A program made the translations under genes and the position numbers. Shown here piece after piece: positions 20,726 through 32,096 of a stretch of 64,000 nucleotides of DNA. This DNA comes from Aplectana chamaeleonis. Lineage: Eukaryota; Nematoda; Chromadorea; Rhabditida; Cosmocercidae. Below the pieces are notes generated by a model. That model was not told the DNA's origin, did not search any database, and was given only the letters and a program-made list of their open reading frames with translations. The first letter of the stretch is position 1, and the number at the start of each line of letters is the position of its first letter. Location of the stretch: positions 1-64,000 of the forward strand of contig JAPDOI010001372.1 of NCBI GenBank assembly GCA_029168955.1. Reading direction: 5' to 3'.

Positions 20726-23110
20726 TGTTCGGCGAAGCCGAACGAATACTACGCGTGGTGAATTGTGGTGGGTCGGTGAAGCCGGCCCATCGTTCGGCAA
20801 AGCCGAACGAATACTACGCGTGGTGAATTGTGGTGGGTCGACGAAGCCGGCCCATCGTTTGGCGGAGCCAAACGAATACAACGCGTGTTGATTGGAGGTG
20901 GGTCGCCGAAGCCGGCCCATCGTTCGGCGAAGCCGAACAAATACTACACAAAGGGTGGCCTGCGAAGCCGGCCCATCGTTCGGCGGAGCCGAATGAATAC
21001 TACGAGTGGTGAATGGAAGTGGGTTCGGCGAAGCCGGCCCATCGTTCGGCAAAGCGGAACGAATACTACGCGTGGTGAATGGAAGTGGGTTTGGCGAAGC
21101 CGGCCCATCGTTCGGCAAAGTCGAACGAATACTACGCGTGGTGAATGGAGGTGGGTCGGCGGAGCCGGCCTATCGTTCGGCGAGGCCGAACGAATACTAT
21201 GCGTGGTGATTGGAGGTGGGTAGGTGAAGCCGGCCCATCGTTCGGCGAAGCCGAACGAGTACTACACGGAGGGTGGCTGGCGAAGCCGGCCCATCGTTCG
21301 GCGGAGCCGAATGAATACTACGAGTGGTGGATGGAGGTTGGTCGGCGAAGCCGAACGATTACTACGCGTGGCGATTGGAGGTGGGTCGGCGAAGCCGCCC
21401 CTCGTTTGGCGGAGCCAAACGAATACTACGCGTGGTGATCGGAGGTGAGTCGGCGAAGCCGGCCCATCGTTTGGCGAAGCCGAACAAATACTACACAAAG
21501 GGTGGCCGGCGAAGTCGGCCCATCGTTTGGCGGAGCCAAACGAATACTACACGGAGGGTGGCCGGCGAAGCCGGCCCTTCGTTCGGCGAAGCCGAACCAA
21601 TACTACACGGAGGGTGGCCGGCGAAGCCGGCCCTTCGTTCGGCAGAGCCGAACGAATCTACACAAAGGGTGGCCGGCAAAGCCGGCCCATCGTTCGGCGA
21701 AGCCGAACGAATACTACACGCGTGGTGAATGGAGGCGGGTCGGCGAAGCCGGCCCATGATACGTCGATGCCGAACGAATACTATACGGAGGGTAGCAGGC
21801 GAAGTCGGCCCATCGTTTGGCGGAGCCAAACGAATACTACGCGTGATGATTGGAGGTGGGTCGGCGAAGCCGCCGGTCATCGTTCGGCGAAGCCGAACGA
21901 ATACTACACGGAGGTGGCCGGCCAAGACGGCCCTTCGTTCGGCAGAGCCGAATTAATACTACGCGTGGTGAATGGAGGTGGGTCGGCGAAGTTGGTCGCA
22001 TCGTTCGGCGAAGCCGAACGAATACTACGCGTGGTGATTGGAGGTGGGTCGGCGAAGCCGGCCCATGATACGTCGAAGCCGAACGAATACTACACGGAGG
22101 GTAGCAGGCGAAGTCGGCCCATCGTTTGGCGGAGCCAAACGAATACTACGCTTGGTGATTGGAGGTGGGTCGGTGAAGTGGGCCCATCGTTCGGCGGAGC
22201 CGAACGAATACTACGCGTGGTGATTGGAGGTGGGTCGGCGAAGCCGCCCTTCGTTCAGCGGAGCCGAACGAATACTACGCGTGGTGAATGGAGGTGGGTC
22301 GGCGGAGCCGGCCTATCGTTGGGCGAAGCCGAACGAATACTACGCGTGGTGAATGGAGGTTGGTCGGCGAAGCCGGCCCATCGTTCGGCGAAGCCGAACG
22401 AATACTACACGGAGGGTGGCCGGCGAAGCCGGCCCATTGTTCGGCAGAGCCGAATGAATACTACGCGTGGTGATTGGAGGTGGGTCGGCGAAGCCGGCCC
22501 ATCGTTTGGCGGAGCCGAATGAATACTACGCGTGGTGAATGGAGGTGGGTCGGCGGAGCCGGCCTATCGTTCGGCCAAGCCGAACAAATACTACACAAAG
22601 GGTGGCCGGCGAAGCGGGCCCATCGTTCGGCGAAGCCGAACGAATACTTTACGGAGGGTAGCAGACGAAGCCGGCCCACCCTTTTTCGGAGCCAAACGAA
22701 TATTACGCGTGGTGAATGGAGGTGGGTTCGGCGAAGCCGGCCCATCGTTCGGCGGAGCCGAATGAATACTACGCGTGGTGATTGGAGTTGGGTCGGCGAA
22801 GCCGGCCCATCGTTTGGCTAAGCTAAACGAATACTACGAATACTACGTGTGTTGAATGGAGGGTGTCCGGCGAAGCCGGCCCATTGTTTGGCGGAGCCAA
22901 ACGAATACTACGCGTGTTGAATGGAGGAGGTGGGTCGGCGAAGCCGGCCCATCGTTCGTCTAAACCGAACGAATACTACGCGTGGTGATTGGAGGTGGGT
23001 CGGCTAAGCCGGCCCATCGTTCGGCTAAGCCGAACGAATACTACGCGTGGTGAATGGAGTGTGGCCGGTATAGCCGACCCATCGTTTGGCTTAAAGCCAA
23101 ACGAATATTA
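20726..23110 (+). repeat. GC-rich hairpin satellite, 56/65-bp monomers (unit 1)
   Basis: About 37 monomers in two length forms: a long one (about 65 bp, containing GCGTGGTGAATGGAGGTGGG) and a short one (56 bp, containing ACGGAGGGTGG). Each carries two small palindromes, GGCCGGCGAAGCCGGCC and TTCGGCGAAGCCGAA, with GAA or GGA loops. Variants TTTGGCGGAGCCAAA change both sides of the stem together. Long open frames (up to 331 codons at 21527-22522) arise because 56 and 65 are both 2 modulo 3 and stops are rare in this sequence. I do not regard them as genes. Confidence 0.92.
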
Positions 23111-23857
23111 GATGGGGTGGCCGACGAAGCCTGCTCACTGCGAGGATCCAAATGATACGTACCGATTTTGCGTGTCGCCACCTATGAGCGCAGCATGATT
23201 GGAGAATTGAAAACATTGAGCAGTTAAAAGGCTTTTTAACGTCATGTCCATTTGCTTTTTTGCTTTCCATTTTGACCGTTTTTCAAAGGACAACTATACT
23301 ACTGCCATCGTGGTATTCGGTCTTTGGAACGGCGCTGGCCCCATGGTTGTAGACGTACTGGTCAATTCACATTGCTTTCACAAGCATGTCTAGGAGCTTG
23401 TACCCTACATTAGGAAGTGAAATTTATTGTTCCTTCGCGTGCGTATGTGTAGCTGGGATACAGACAGTGTGAGTGTGGGATAGTTGAGTAGCAGCATACG
23501 CGCACACGCGCGCGATACACCTTAGTGAATTCGACGCTAAAGCAGAGGGTTTGCAGCCTTCAAGTCAAGTGGCTGCCCCGGGCTAGGGACCCGAAGGGTC
23601 ACTAGTCACTATAATAAAGAATCGCAAGGGCAAGAAAAATAATGTTGACTATGGGGCTATATGGGGCTACGAGCGTTCAGCACAGCGTCTGCATGGTGGT
23701 GGGGCAGCTTCGAAGAGGAGCCGATTGGGGCGCGTTATTCAGCGCCTTCACCACTGCTTCGTCCTGCTTTTTTTTGCTTATTGCTTTCTTTTTTTTTCGA
23801 TTTTTGTGTTTAAGTGCATTTTCATTTTGTATTTAAGTGCATTTTCATTGTGAATGC

Positions 23858-25295
23858 TGTCGAATTCTAGGAAAAAATTTTCGAATTAAAAGGTTCTCCT
23901 CAGGCGTCAAAAAGGGTAATTTTGGAGAGCGTTTTTCAGTGAAACCCCTTTTCAAACCCCCATCAAACCTGGTACCTAGAGATGGGGAGTGCTATGAACA
24001 ATCCCAAATCAGAAACCAAATCGAGGCAAGTTTGGAATCCTAGGAGAAAATTTCGAATCAAAAGGTCCCCCTCAGGGCGTCAAAAAGGGTAATTTCGGAG
24101 AGCATTTTTCAGTGAAACCCCTTTTCAAACCTGGTACCTAGAGATGGGGAGTGCTATGAACAATCCCAAATCAGAAACCAAATCGAGGCAAGTCTCGAAT
24201 CCTAGGAGAAATTTTCGAATCAAAAGGCCCCCCTCAGGGCGTCAAAAAGGGTAATTTCGGAGAGCATTTTTCAATGAAACCCCTTTATAAGCCCCCATCA
24301 AACCTGGTACCTAGAGATGGGGAGTGCTATGAACAATCCCAAATCAGAAACCAAATCGAGGCAAATCTCGAATCCTGGGAGAAATTTTCGAATCAAAAGG
24401 CCCCCCTCAGGGCGTCAAAAAGGGTAATTTCGGAGAGCATTTTTCAATGAAACCCCTTTATAAACCCCATCAAACCTGGTACCTAGAGATGGGGAGTGCT
24501 ATGAACAATCCCAAATCAGAAACCAAATCGAGGCAAGTCTCGAATCCTAGGAGAAATTTTCGAATCAAAAGGCCCCCCTCAGGGCGTCAAAAAGGGTAAT
24601 TTCGGAGAGCATTTTTCAATGAAACCCCTTTATAAACCCCCATCAAACCTGGTACCTAGAGATGGGGAGTGCTATGAACAATCCCAAATCAGAAACCAAA
24701 TCGAGGCAAGTTTCGAATCCTAGGAGAAATTTTCGAATCAAAAGGCCCCCTCAGGGCATCAAGAAGGGTAATTTCGGAGAGCATTTTTCAATGAAACCCC
24801 TTTATAAACCCCATCAAACCTGGTACCTAGAGATGGGGAGTGCTATGAAAAATCCCAAATCAGAAACCAAATCGAGGCATGTTTCGAATCCTAGGAGAAA
24901 TTTTCGAATCAAAAGGCCCCCCTCAGGGCGTCAAAAAGGGTAATTTCGGAGAGCATTTTTCAATGAAACCCGTTCATAAACCCCCATCAAACCTGGTACC
25001 TAGAGATGGGGAGTGCTATGAACAATCCCAAATCAGAAACCAAATCGAGGCAAGTTTCGAATCCTGGGAGAAATTTTCGAATCAAAAGGCCCCCTCAGGG
25101 CGTCAAAAAGGGTAATTTCGGAGAGCATTTTTCAATGAAACCCCTTTATAAACCCCCATCAAACCTGGTACCTAGAGATGGGGAGTGCTATGAACAATCC
25201 CAAATCAGAAACCAAATCGAGGCAAGTTTCGAACCCTAAGAGAAAATTTCGAATCAAGAGGTCCCCCTCAGGGCGTCGAAAAGGGTAAATTCGAA
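23858..25295 (+). repeat. 173-bp satellite array, 8 copies (unit 2)
   Basis: The AGAGATGGGG marker lies at 23978, 24140, 24313, 24485, 24658, 24829, 25002 and 25174, the same spacing order (162, 173, 172, 173, 171, 173, 172) as in unit 1. The array was therefore duplicated as a block rather than grown separately. Confidence 0.95.
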
Positions 25296-25329
25296 GCCTT
25301 TCGAAGCGTCGAAAAGGAATTCGAAGGGT

Positions 25330-27725
25330 ATCGTTCGGCGAAGCCGAACGAATACTACGCGTGGTGAATTGTGGTGGGTCGGTGAAGCCGGCCCATCGTT
25401 CGGCAAAGCCGAACGAATACTACGCGTGGTGAATTGTGGTGGGTCGACGAAGCCGGCCCATCGTTTGGCGGAGCCAAACGAATACAACGCGTGTTGATTG
25501 GAGGTGGGTCGCCGAAGCCGGCCCATCGTTCGGCGAAGCCGAACAAATACTACACAAAGGGTGGCCTGCGAAGCCGGCCCATCGTTCGGCGGAGCCGAAT
25601 GAATACTACGAGTGGTGAATGGAAGTGGGTTCGGCGAAGCCGGCCCATCGTTCGGCAAAGTCGAACGAATACTACGCGTGGTGAATGGAAGTGGGTTCGG
25701 CGAAGCCGGCCCATCGTTCGGCAAAGTCGAACGAATACTACGCGTGGTGAATGGAGGTGGGTCGGCGGAGCCGGCCTATCGTTCGGCGAGGCCGAACGAA
25801 TACTATGCGTGGTGATTGGAGGTGGGTAGGTGAAGCCGGCCCATCGTTCGGCGAAGCCGAACGAGTACTACACGGAGGGTGGCTGGCGAAGCCGGCCCAT
25901 CGTTCGGCGGAGCCGAATGAATACTACGAGTGGTGGATGGAGGTTGGTCGGCGAAGCCGAACGATTACTACGCGTGGCGATTGGAGGTGGGTCGGCGAAG
26001 CCGCCCCTCGTTTGGCGGAGCCAAACGAATACTACGCGTGGTGATCGGAGGTGAGTCGGCGAAGCCGGCCCATCGTTTGGCGAAGCCGAACAAATACTAC
26101 ACAAAGGGTGGCCGGCGAAGTCGGCCCATCGTTTGGCGGAGCCAAACGAATACTACACGGAGGGTGGCCGGCGAAGCCGGCCCTTCGTTCGGCGAAGCCG
26201 AACCAATACTACACGGAGGGTGGCCGGCGAAGCCTGGCTCCCCGTTCGGCAGAGCCGAACGAATCTACATTAAAGGGTGGCCGGCAAAGCCGGCCCATCG
26301 TTCGGCGAAGCCGAACGAATACTACACGCGTGGTGAATGGAGGCGGGTCGGCGAAGCCGGCCCATGATACGTCGATGCCGAACGAATACTATACGGAGGG
26401 TAGCAGGCGAAGTCGGCCCATCGTTTGGCGGAGCCAAACGAATACTACGCGTGATGATTGGAGGTGGGTCGGCGAAGCCGGCCTATCGTTCGGCGAAGCC
26501 GAACGAATACTACACGGAGGGTGGCCGGCCAAGACGGCCCTTCGTTCGGCAGAGCCGAATGAATACTACGCGTGGTGAATGGAGGTGGGTCGGCGAAGCC
26601 GGCCCATCGTTCGGCGAAGCCGAACGAATACTACGCGTGGTGAATGGAGGTGGCTCGGCGAAGCAGGCCCATGATACGTCGAAGCCGAACGAATACTATA
26701 CGGAGGGTAGCAGGCGAAGTCGGCCCATCGTTTGGCGGAGCCAAACGAATACTACGCTTGGTGATTGGAGGTGGGTCGGCGAAGCGGGCCCATCGTTCGG
26801 CGAAGCCGAACGAATACTACGCGTGGTGATTGGAGGTGGGTCGGCGAAGCCGGCCCATCGTTCGGTGAAGCCGAACGAATACTACGCGTGGTGAATGGAG
26901 GTGGGTCGGCGGAGCCGGCCTATCGTTGGGCGAAGCCGAACGAATACTACGCGTGGTGAATGGAGGTGGGTCGGCAATGCCGGCCCATCGTTCGGCGAAG
27001 CCGAACGAATACTACACGGAGGGTGGCCGGCGAAGCCGGCCCATTGTTCGGCAGAGCCGAATGAATACTACGCGTGGTGATTGGAGGTGGGTCGGCGAAG
27101 CCGGCCCATCGTTTGGCGGAGCCGAATGAATACTACGCGTGGTGAATGGAGGTGGGTCGGCGGAGCCGGCCCATCGTTCGGCCAAGCCGAACAAATACTA
27201 CACAAAGGGTGGCCGGCGAAGCCGGCCCATCGTTCGGCGAAGCCGAACTAATACTTTACGGAGGGTAGCAGACGAAGCCGGCCCACCCTTTTTCGGAGCC
27301 AAACGAATACTACGCGTGGTGAATGGAGGTGGGTTCGGCGCAGCCGGCCCATCGTTCGGCGGAGCCGAATGAATACTACGCGTGGTGATTGGAGGTGGGT
27401 CGGCGAAGCCGGCCCATCGTTTGGCTAAGCTAAACGAATACTACGAATACTACGTGTGTTGAATGGAGGGTGTCCGGCGAAGCCGGCCCATTGTTTGGCG
27501 GAGCCAAACGAATACTACGCGTGTTGAATGGAGGAGGTGGGTCGGCGAAGCCGGCCCATCGTTCGTCTAAACCGAACGAATACTACGCGTGGTGATTGGA
27601 GGTGGGTCGGCTAAGCCGGCCCATCGTTCGGCTCAGCCGAACGAATACTACGGGGTGAATGGAGTGTGGCCGGTATAGCCGACCCATCGTTTGGCAAAGC
27701 CAAACGAATATTAGATGGGGGTGGC
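25330..27725 (+). repeat. GC-rich hairpin satellite (unit 2)
   Basis: The same monomer succession as 20726-23110, including the odd monomers with CATGATACGTCGA in place of a hairpin arm and the TACGAATACTACGTGTGTTG junction near the end. This shows the two satellite blocks share one history. Confidence 0.92.
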
Positions 27726-28212
27726 CGACGAAGCCTGCTCACTGCGAGGATCCAAATGATACGTACCGATTTTGCGTGTCGCCACCTATGAGCGCAGCAT
27801 GATTGGAGAATTGAAAACATTGAGCAGTTAAAAGGCTTTTTAACGTCATGTCCATTTGCTTTTTTGCTTTCCATTTTTGACCGTTTTTCAAAAAGGACAA
27901 CTATACTACTGCCATCGTGGTATTCGGTCTTTGGAACGGCGCTGGCCCCATGGTTGTAGACGTACTGGTCAATTCACATTGCTTTCACAAGCATGTCTAG
28001 GAGCTTGTACCCTACATTAGGAAGTGAAATTTATTGTTCCTTCGCGTGCGTATGTGTAGCTGGGATACAGACAGTGTGAGTGTGGGATAGTTGAGTAGCA
28101 GCATACGCGCACACGCGCGCGATACACCTTAGTGAATTCGACGCTAAAGCAGAGGGTTTGCAGCCTTCAAGTCAAGTGGCTGCCCCGGGCTAGGGACCCG
28201 AAGGGTCACTAG

Positions 28213-28325
28213 TCATTTTCAAACATATTTCGAGTTGTTTTTTTTTATTTCATTTTGTTAAATTCTATTTTTCTTGTAGTTATAACATTGCCAAATCATT
28301 ACTTTTGCCAGGAAGCTAAACTTTT
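28213..28325 (-). repeat. Right outer inverted arm of the composite satellite locus
   Basis: Read on the minus strand it matches 18473-18577: AAAAGTTTAGCTTCCTGGCA, AAAGTAATGATTTGGCAAT, then an A-rich stretch and TCGAAATATGTTTGAAAATGA. Together the arms enclose 9.6 kb. Confidence 0.75.
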
Positions 28326-28493
28326 GGGAATTTCATATATTTTTCCCAAAGGTTCCCTTTATGACCTAATTTTTGCTCAGCGATTCCCAGTCTGGAGACG
28401 CAAAACCTTTTATGGAAGCTTTTGCCTACGGTAAATAATTAAATCATTACCGATCGGTGTGGTCGGACGACTATAACTCCTAAAAATTGTGAC

Positions 28494-28650
28494 CCGCGGC
28501 GTCATGCGCTTTCTTACTGGGGTCCCGCACACTTTCTGCGGCGTCCTGCGCATTCCCACTGAGGTTCCACAGACTTTTTACGGCGTCCTGCGCATTCCCG
28601 CTGAGGGCTCGCGCACTTTCTGCGGCGCCCTGCGCACTCCTCAAGTCCTA
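28494..28650 (+). repeat. Short tandem repeat, about 45-48 bp, 3.3 copies
   Basis: CGGCGTC(A/C)TGCGC, a C/T-rich stretch, GAGG(T/G)(T/C)C, then CACTTTCTG repeats three times with a partial fourth ending GGCGCCCTGCGCACTCCTC. The 71-codon open frame over it reflects the repeat. Confidence 0.7.
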
Positions 28651-29589
28651 TTTACACCAACCATCTCAAAGAGAGAACAATCTTGGCCGGAAGCCTATCA
28701 TTAGCTGTGTTGATTTTCACTACATCATTTTCGAAGTTCAGGGAACGTCGGATGGTATACAATAACATGTTTACATGTTTTTACCCGTCTTGACCCTCAA
28801 TATTGAGGTTCCGCTAAAATTGAGTTTTCAACTCCAAAATTGAATAGGAGCTAGCTGCATCCATTTCTAGCCTCCTGCCAGAAAATTAGCTTCCTAGCTC
28901 ATGAACGCCGTCTGAAAAAGGAGATTAACAGTTTTTCGACCAAAATCACGTGGTTTTCGCCATTTTTCTCGAGCGCCAAGAAACCATTCCAAACCATTTT
29001 TGGTACATACACCAACTTTTACGCTCTTTCCAATGGAGAAAGAACCGCATCTTCACAGTTACCCTGAACGCTGATTCCGGATTCGCAGAGTTGCGCATGG
29101 GCGAGTTAAAGCCAAATCTGGTGCGCTTCGCGCGCACCACAATAGGGCTACCTGCCCACACTGATAAATTGAAGTATGCTTTATAGTGGTGCGCGCGAAG
29201 CAACCTGAGGGGGACGTTAAAGTTCTTAACATTTTTTGAAAAATTCGGAGGGAGGGGGGCGTAGCTTCCTCAAGGTCCTAGACAACGGTCTGCCTGATCC
29301 TGCCGCTGGCGGACGCGGATAGCGGTTCGGCCAGCCGGCGACGTCCGCGTCTCGGTTATTTGTGATCATTTCTCTTTATTTTTGGGTGATTACTCGGCGA
29401 TTTCTCGGCAGTTTCCAGGCTGTTTCGTAAAAAAACCGAGAACTAGCCTACCAGGAGCCACAGCGGAGCCTGGTGGGCTATTTCAAGACTATTTGCAGCT
29501 AAAACTCTCAGAGTCGGCCACCGCACTCGGTCAAGTCCATTTTCCGCTTTGTAACAACTGTCTTGATTTCGTAAGGAAAGGAAACCCGG
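28651..29589. other. No gene; repeat fragments
   Basis: 29150-29190 (GGGCTACCTGCCCACACTG) matches 17518-17550. 29215-29305 is an inverted fragment of dispersed repeat R1 (GAAGCTACGCCCCCCTCCC on the minus strand). The GTGCGCTTCGCGCGCACCAC palindrome near 29121-29140 and GTGGTGCGCGCGAAGC near 29187 are inverted copies. No exon recognised. Confidence 0.45.
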
Positions 29590-29922
29590 CGTTAGCGCTC
29601 AACTTCTTTTCTTCTCAGCAGCACGTGCTGCTATTAGACGCATGTGGCCGAGTTCAACGCGCGCACATGCTGCCAGTAGGCGACCTTCCGCGGTATCACG
29701 CGTTTTTCGTAGCAGGACGTATTGCTGTGATGTATATGGTTTCATTTTGAAATCTTCCACCTGACTCACCTGACTCCTCAAGATTCTTCAGCGTTCTTTT
29801 CTGCCATATTCCTCGTCTTTTTGATGTCCTTCGACGATACCGGTTAAAACTGATGATGAATATCTCCTTGTAGCTTTCAGAGAGCCCTAAACCATCCAGC
29901 GTTGAAAATATGAAATTTTATC
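29590..29922 (+). repeat. Displaced copy of the segmental unit (unit 0)
   Basis: This block matches unit A at about 45510-45830. It carries CAGCAGCACGTGCTG at 29616, a CACCTGACTC tract, and TCGACGATACCGGTT near 29830 (unit A: TCGACGATACTGGTT). A splice-acceptor-like TGTAGCTTTCAG ends at 29880, 265 bp after the palindrome, the same spacing as in units A and C. The exon-like sequence after it (SPKPSSVENMKFY in phase 1) is cut at 29923 by a TTAA-type MITE end (TTAAAGGCAGTGTTCACG). Confidence 0.6.
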
Positions 29923-30089
29923 TTAAAGGCAGTGTTCACGATAAGGCTCCCGGGTTCGGTCCCCTCTAATGCAGAAGCTTTTGCCACAATGTGTTAAAGC
30001 CCAACAACTGTACGCGGTATTTGTGTGACAATTTATCGACCATTACAGGGTAAAGAACAACCCGACGGCATTTTTTGTCTAGAAATACC

Positions 30090-30990
30090 CTTCGCGCGCG
30101 GTGCTACAGAAACGACGTGGTCGCAGTTGCTTTCAGCTGCGCGCGTCATGATTGCTCAGCCAAACACGTCCGAAGCGTCTCCCTTTCCGTATACTCGATC
30201 AACATGTGGGATTACTGGATACAAATATTTAAAATCATATTTTTGCACGTTCTCCTGAATCCCCGCTTACATACTTCGACATTCTACGCAAAGGTCCCCG
30301 AGGCTTCTTCTACATTCCACGTCGTTGTGCACAATGTTTCAGGGGCAACGCTCATGTTTCACCATGTTGTACTCGTTCATACCAAGTACCTGTTCAATTT
30401 TTCTATGATATTCAACCTATGTATTCATTCTGACACCCAAGATCCACTCTCCTTTTGAAACCTTCCATACGTCGGACAACGCCCTTCCTTTTAAACCTCG
30501 ATCGTTGTGCAGAACGACATTACCACCCCGTCTGAAACCCTGTATAGGTCGAGAGTAACCCATCACCTTTTTTTTTGAGAACCCTATATATTCTTCTCGA
30601 CACTATCTGGAGCTGGTGACGTTCAAAAACACCGTCGCTGAATCTTGAAGACCAGCTTCGCCATCCTTTGAACTTGTTGAACATGTCGGATGACGTGGCG
30701 ATGGATGACTTGTGATTCTCCACATCCGAAGTCTCATTCCATCTTCGTTGACGCCCGTGGCCGGTTGTGTGTATATTCCTTCCACTATTTCATTCATCTC
30801 ATACCATCTCCTATGAAAGTTAGAACTTTTTTGCTTCTAGTACATACCAGGGCTTCCTCGCAATGTACCTACTTCATTTTGCGCAACTCGCACCCGTCGA
30901 AATGTTTTTTTCTTGTCAGCAATATGAGTGTTCTTGAATACTCGCATTCGAGTCGAAGTTTGAATAGCTTATTCGAATAATCGATCATTC
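30090..30990 (+). repeat. Dispersed repeat R1, copy 3
   Basis: GTGCTACAGAAACGACGTGG, CATTCTACGCAAAGGTCCC, CGTCGCTGAATCTTGAAGACC and ACATGTCGGATGACGTGGCG align with copy 1 in order. The A/T-rich 3' part with TACCAGGGCTTCC is shortened. Confidence 0.7.
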
Positions 30991-31779
30991 AAAAGTCCAG
31001 ATATTCGAATAATATCGAAGTTCGTTTATCGCAAGTCTTGAGAATTCCAATATTATTAACGGTCGATTAACGCAACTCTTGAATAACTGATTATTCCACT
31101 TATAAGTATTTATTGTTTTCTCGTTCCTTCTGAATTCAATTCTATTTCTTCTCCTTATTGCTCTAAGCTATCTGAATTCTCAATTCTATTTATTCCCCTT
31201 ATTGCTCTAAGCTATCTATATTCTGAAAGATTGTTTATTCACTCTCCCGGTGAAGGCCTTTATATTCCAAGCCGTCCTGCACACTCATGGAGCTTGAGTA
31301 GATACCTAAGGCTCCGTCTTTATTTTCACATTTTGCGCAGCTTTAGAAAAATTTATAACCAAAAATGGCCCCTTTTAAAAATGCCAGGAGGTTGTATTCT
31401 CGAATATTTGTCTATGATGTCCTGTTCACATTCCCCTATGTCCCTAACTTTACCAGCGTTTTGTTTCAGAAGGAAATCTGAGAAAGTCTCGGGTCAAGTA
31501 TTGAGTAGATATGCTGGATCGCTGGATAGTTGATATGCGATTTGGACTTCTTTCGATTAAGAATCACGCAGAATTGAGAAACTGTACATGAAATTCAAGT
31601 CATTTGCAGTGATGCGGGAAAATAGATTAATGGTGGATGGGGTTCAAAGCTTGAAATAGCTCACACACTTCGGCCAAAAGCGCGAGAAAAAGTGAAGGAG
31701 AGCGAAAGAGTGTGCAAGAGGAGGAGGGGTGGACGCTTTATGCACGCGCCATCTTCTGCTGTAGCCGCCCTGCTAATTA
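30991..31779. other. No gene; one small tandem duplication
   Basis: AATTCTATTT(C/A)TTC(T/C)CCTTAT, followed by TGCTCTAAGCTATCT, occurs twice at about 31137-31176 and 31182-31217. A 100-codon frame at 31231-31533 is open but unsupported. 31660-31740 is purine-rich. Confidence 0.4.
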
Positions 31780-32096
31780 GGCATCTTTCATAGTCCTCGC
31801 CGTAAGCGCGGCAGGGCGCGTGACGCACGGGATGTGCGGCGAGCTATGTAACTTTTCACAGCGCATCACGCGCAGGAAACAACTGCGAAATCTCCGGCGG
31901 CATCGCCTGGGTGGTTGGGGTCAAAGTTGGGCCTCAACTGTGACATGCAGTGAAATTCCTGGCTTGCATTTGCCCAGACGGTAACGTAGGATAACCCCAG
32001 AATAATTCATGTTAGAGTGGACTCGAATTCAGAAGCGAGTAATTGTCCACGCGTCGCGCGCGTGACGTGCTTGCGGTGAGGACTATGAAGGATGCT
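31780..32096. repeat. MITE F, about 317 bp
   Basis: The left end GGCATCTTTCATAGTCCTCG and right end TGAGGACTATGAAGGATGC are imperfect inverses. The arms continue as GCCGTAAGC/GCTTGCGG. GC-rich blocks (GCGCGTGACGC, GCGCATCACGCGC) lie inside. This is the only copy in the window. Confidence 0.7.

Larger units (their letters stand above)
19001..23605 (+). repeat. 4.6-kb tandem unit 1
   Basis: The unit begins TCACTATAATAAAGAATCGC and ends GAAGGGTCACTAG, and repeats at once as 23606-28212. The offset is 4,605 bp. Internal order: a leader of about 250 bp with a T-rich tract; eight 173-bp repeats; about 2.4 kb of hairpin satellite; a unique tail of about 500 bp with a GCATACGCGCACACGCGCGC stretch. 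The units are near-identical, with scattered point differences and one small rewritten patch near 26229-26275, so the duplication is recent. Confidence 0.95.
23606..28212 (+). repeat. 4.6-kb tandem unit 2
   Basis: A direct copy of 19001-23605 with the same internal order. It ends at the ACTAGTCA that joins the right outer arm. Differences from unit 1 include ATATTAGATGGGGGTGG near 27710 (one extra G) and CATTTTTGACC near 27872, which are slippage-type changes, plus substitutions in the satellite. Confidence 0.95.

Noticed and set aside
21527..22522. 331-codon open frame with repeating SFGEAERILRVV-like motifs
   Set aside because: It lies wholly inside the 56/65-bp satellite. All three frames rotate through the same monomers, and unit 2 breaks it into shorter frames. 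It is a product of stop-poor repeats.
19255..27725. Regular repeats considered as a CRISPR-like array
   Set aside because: No unique spacers of constant length, the monomers abut, no cas-like genes, and the context is eukaryotic.
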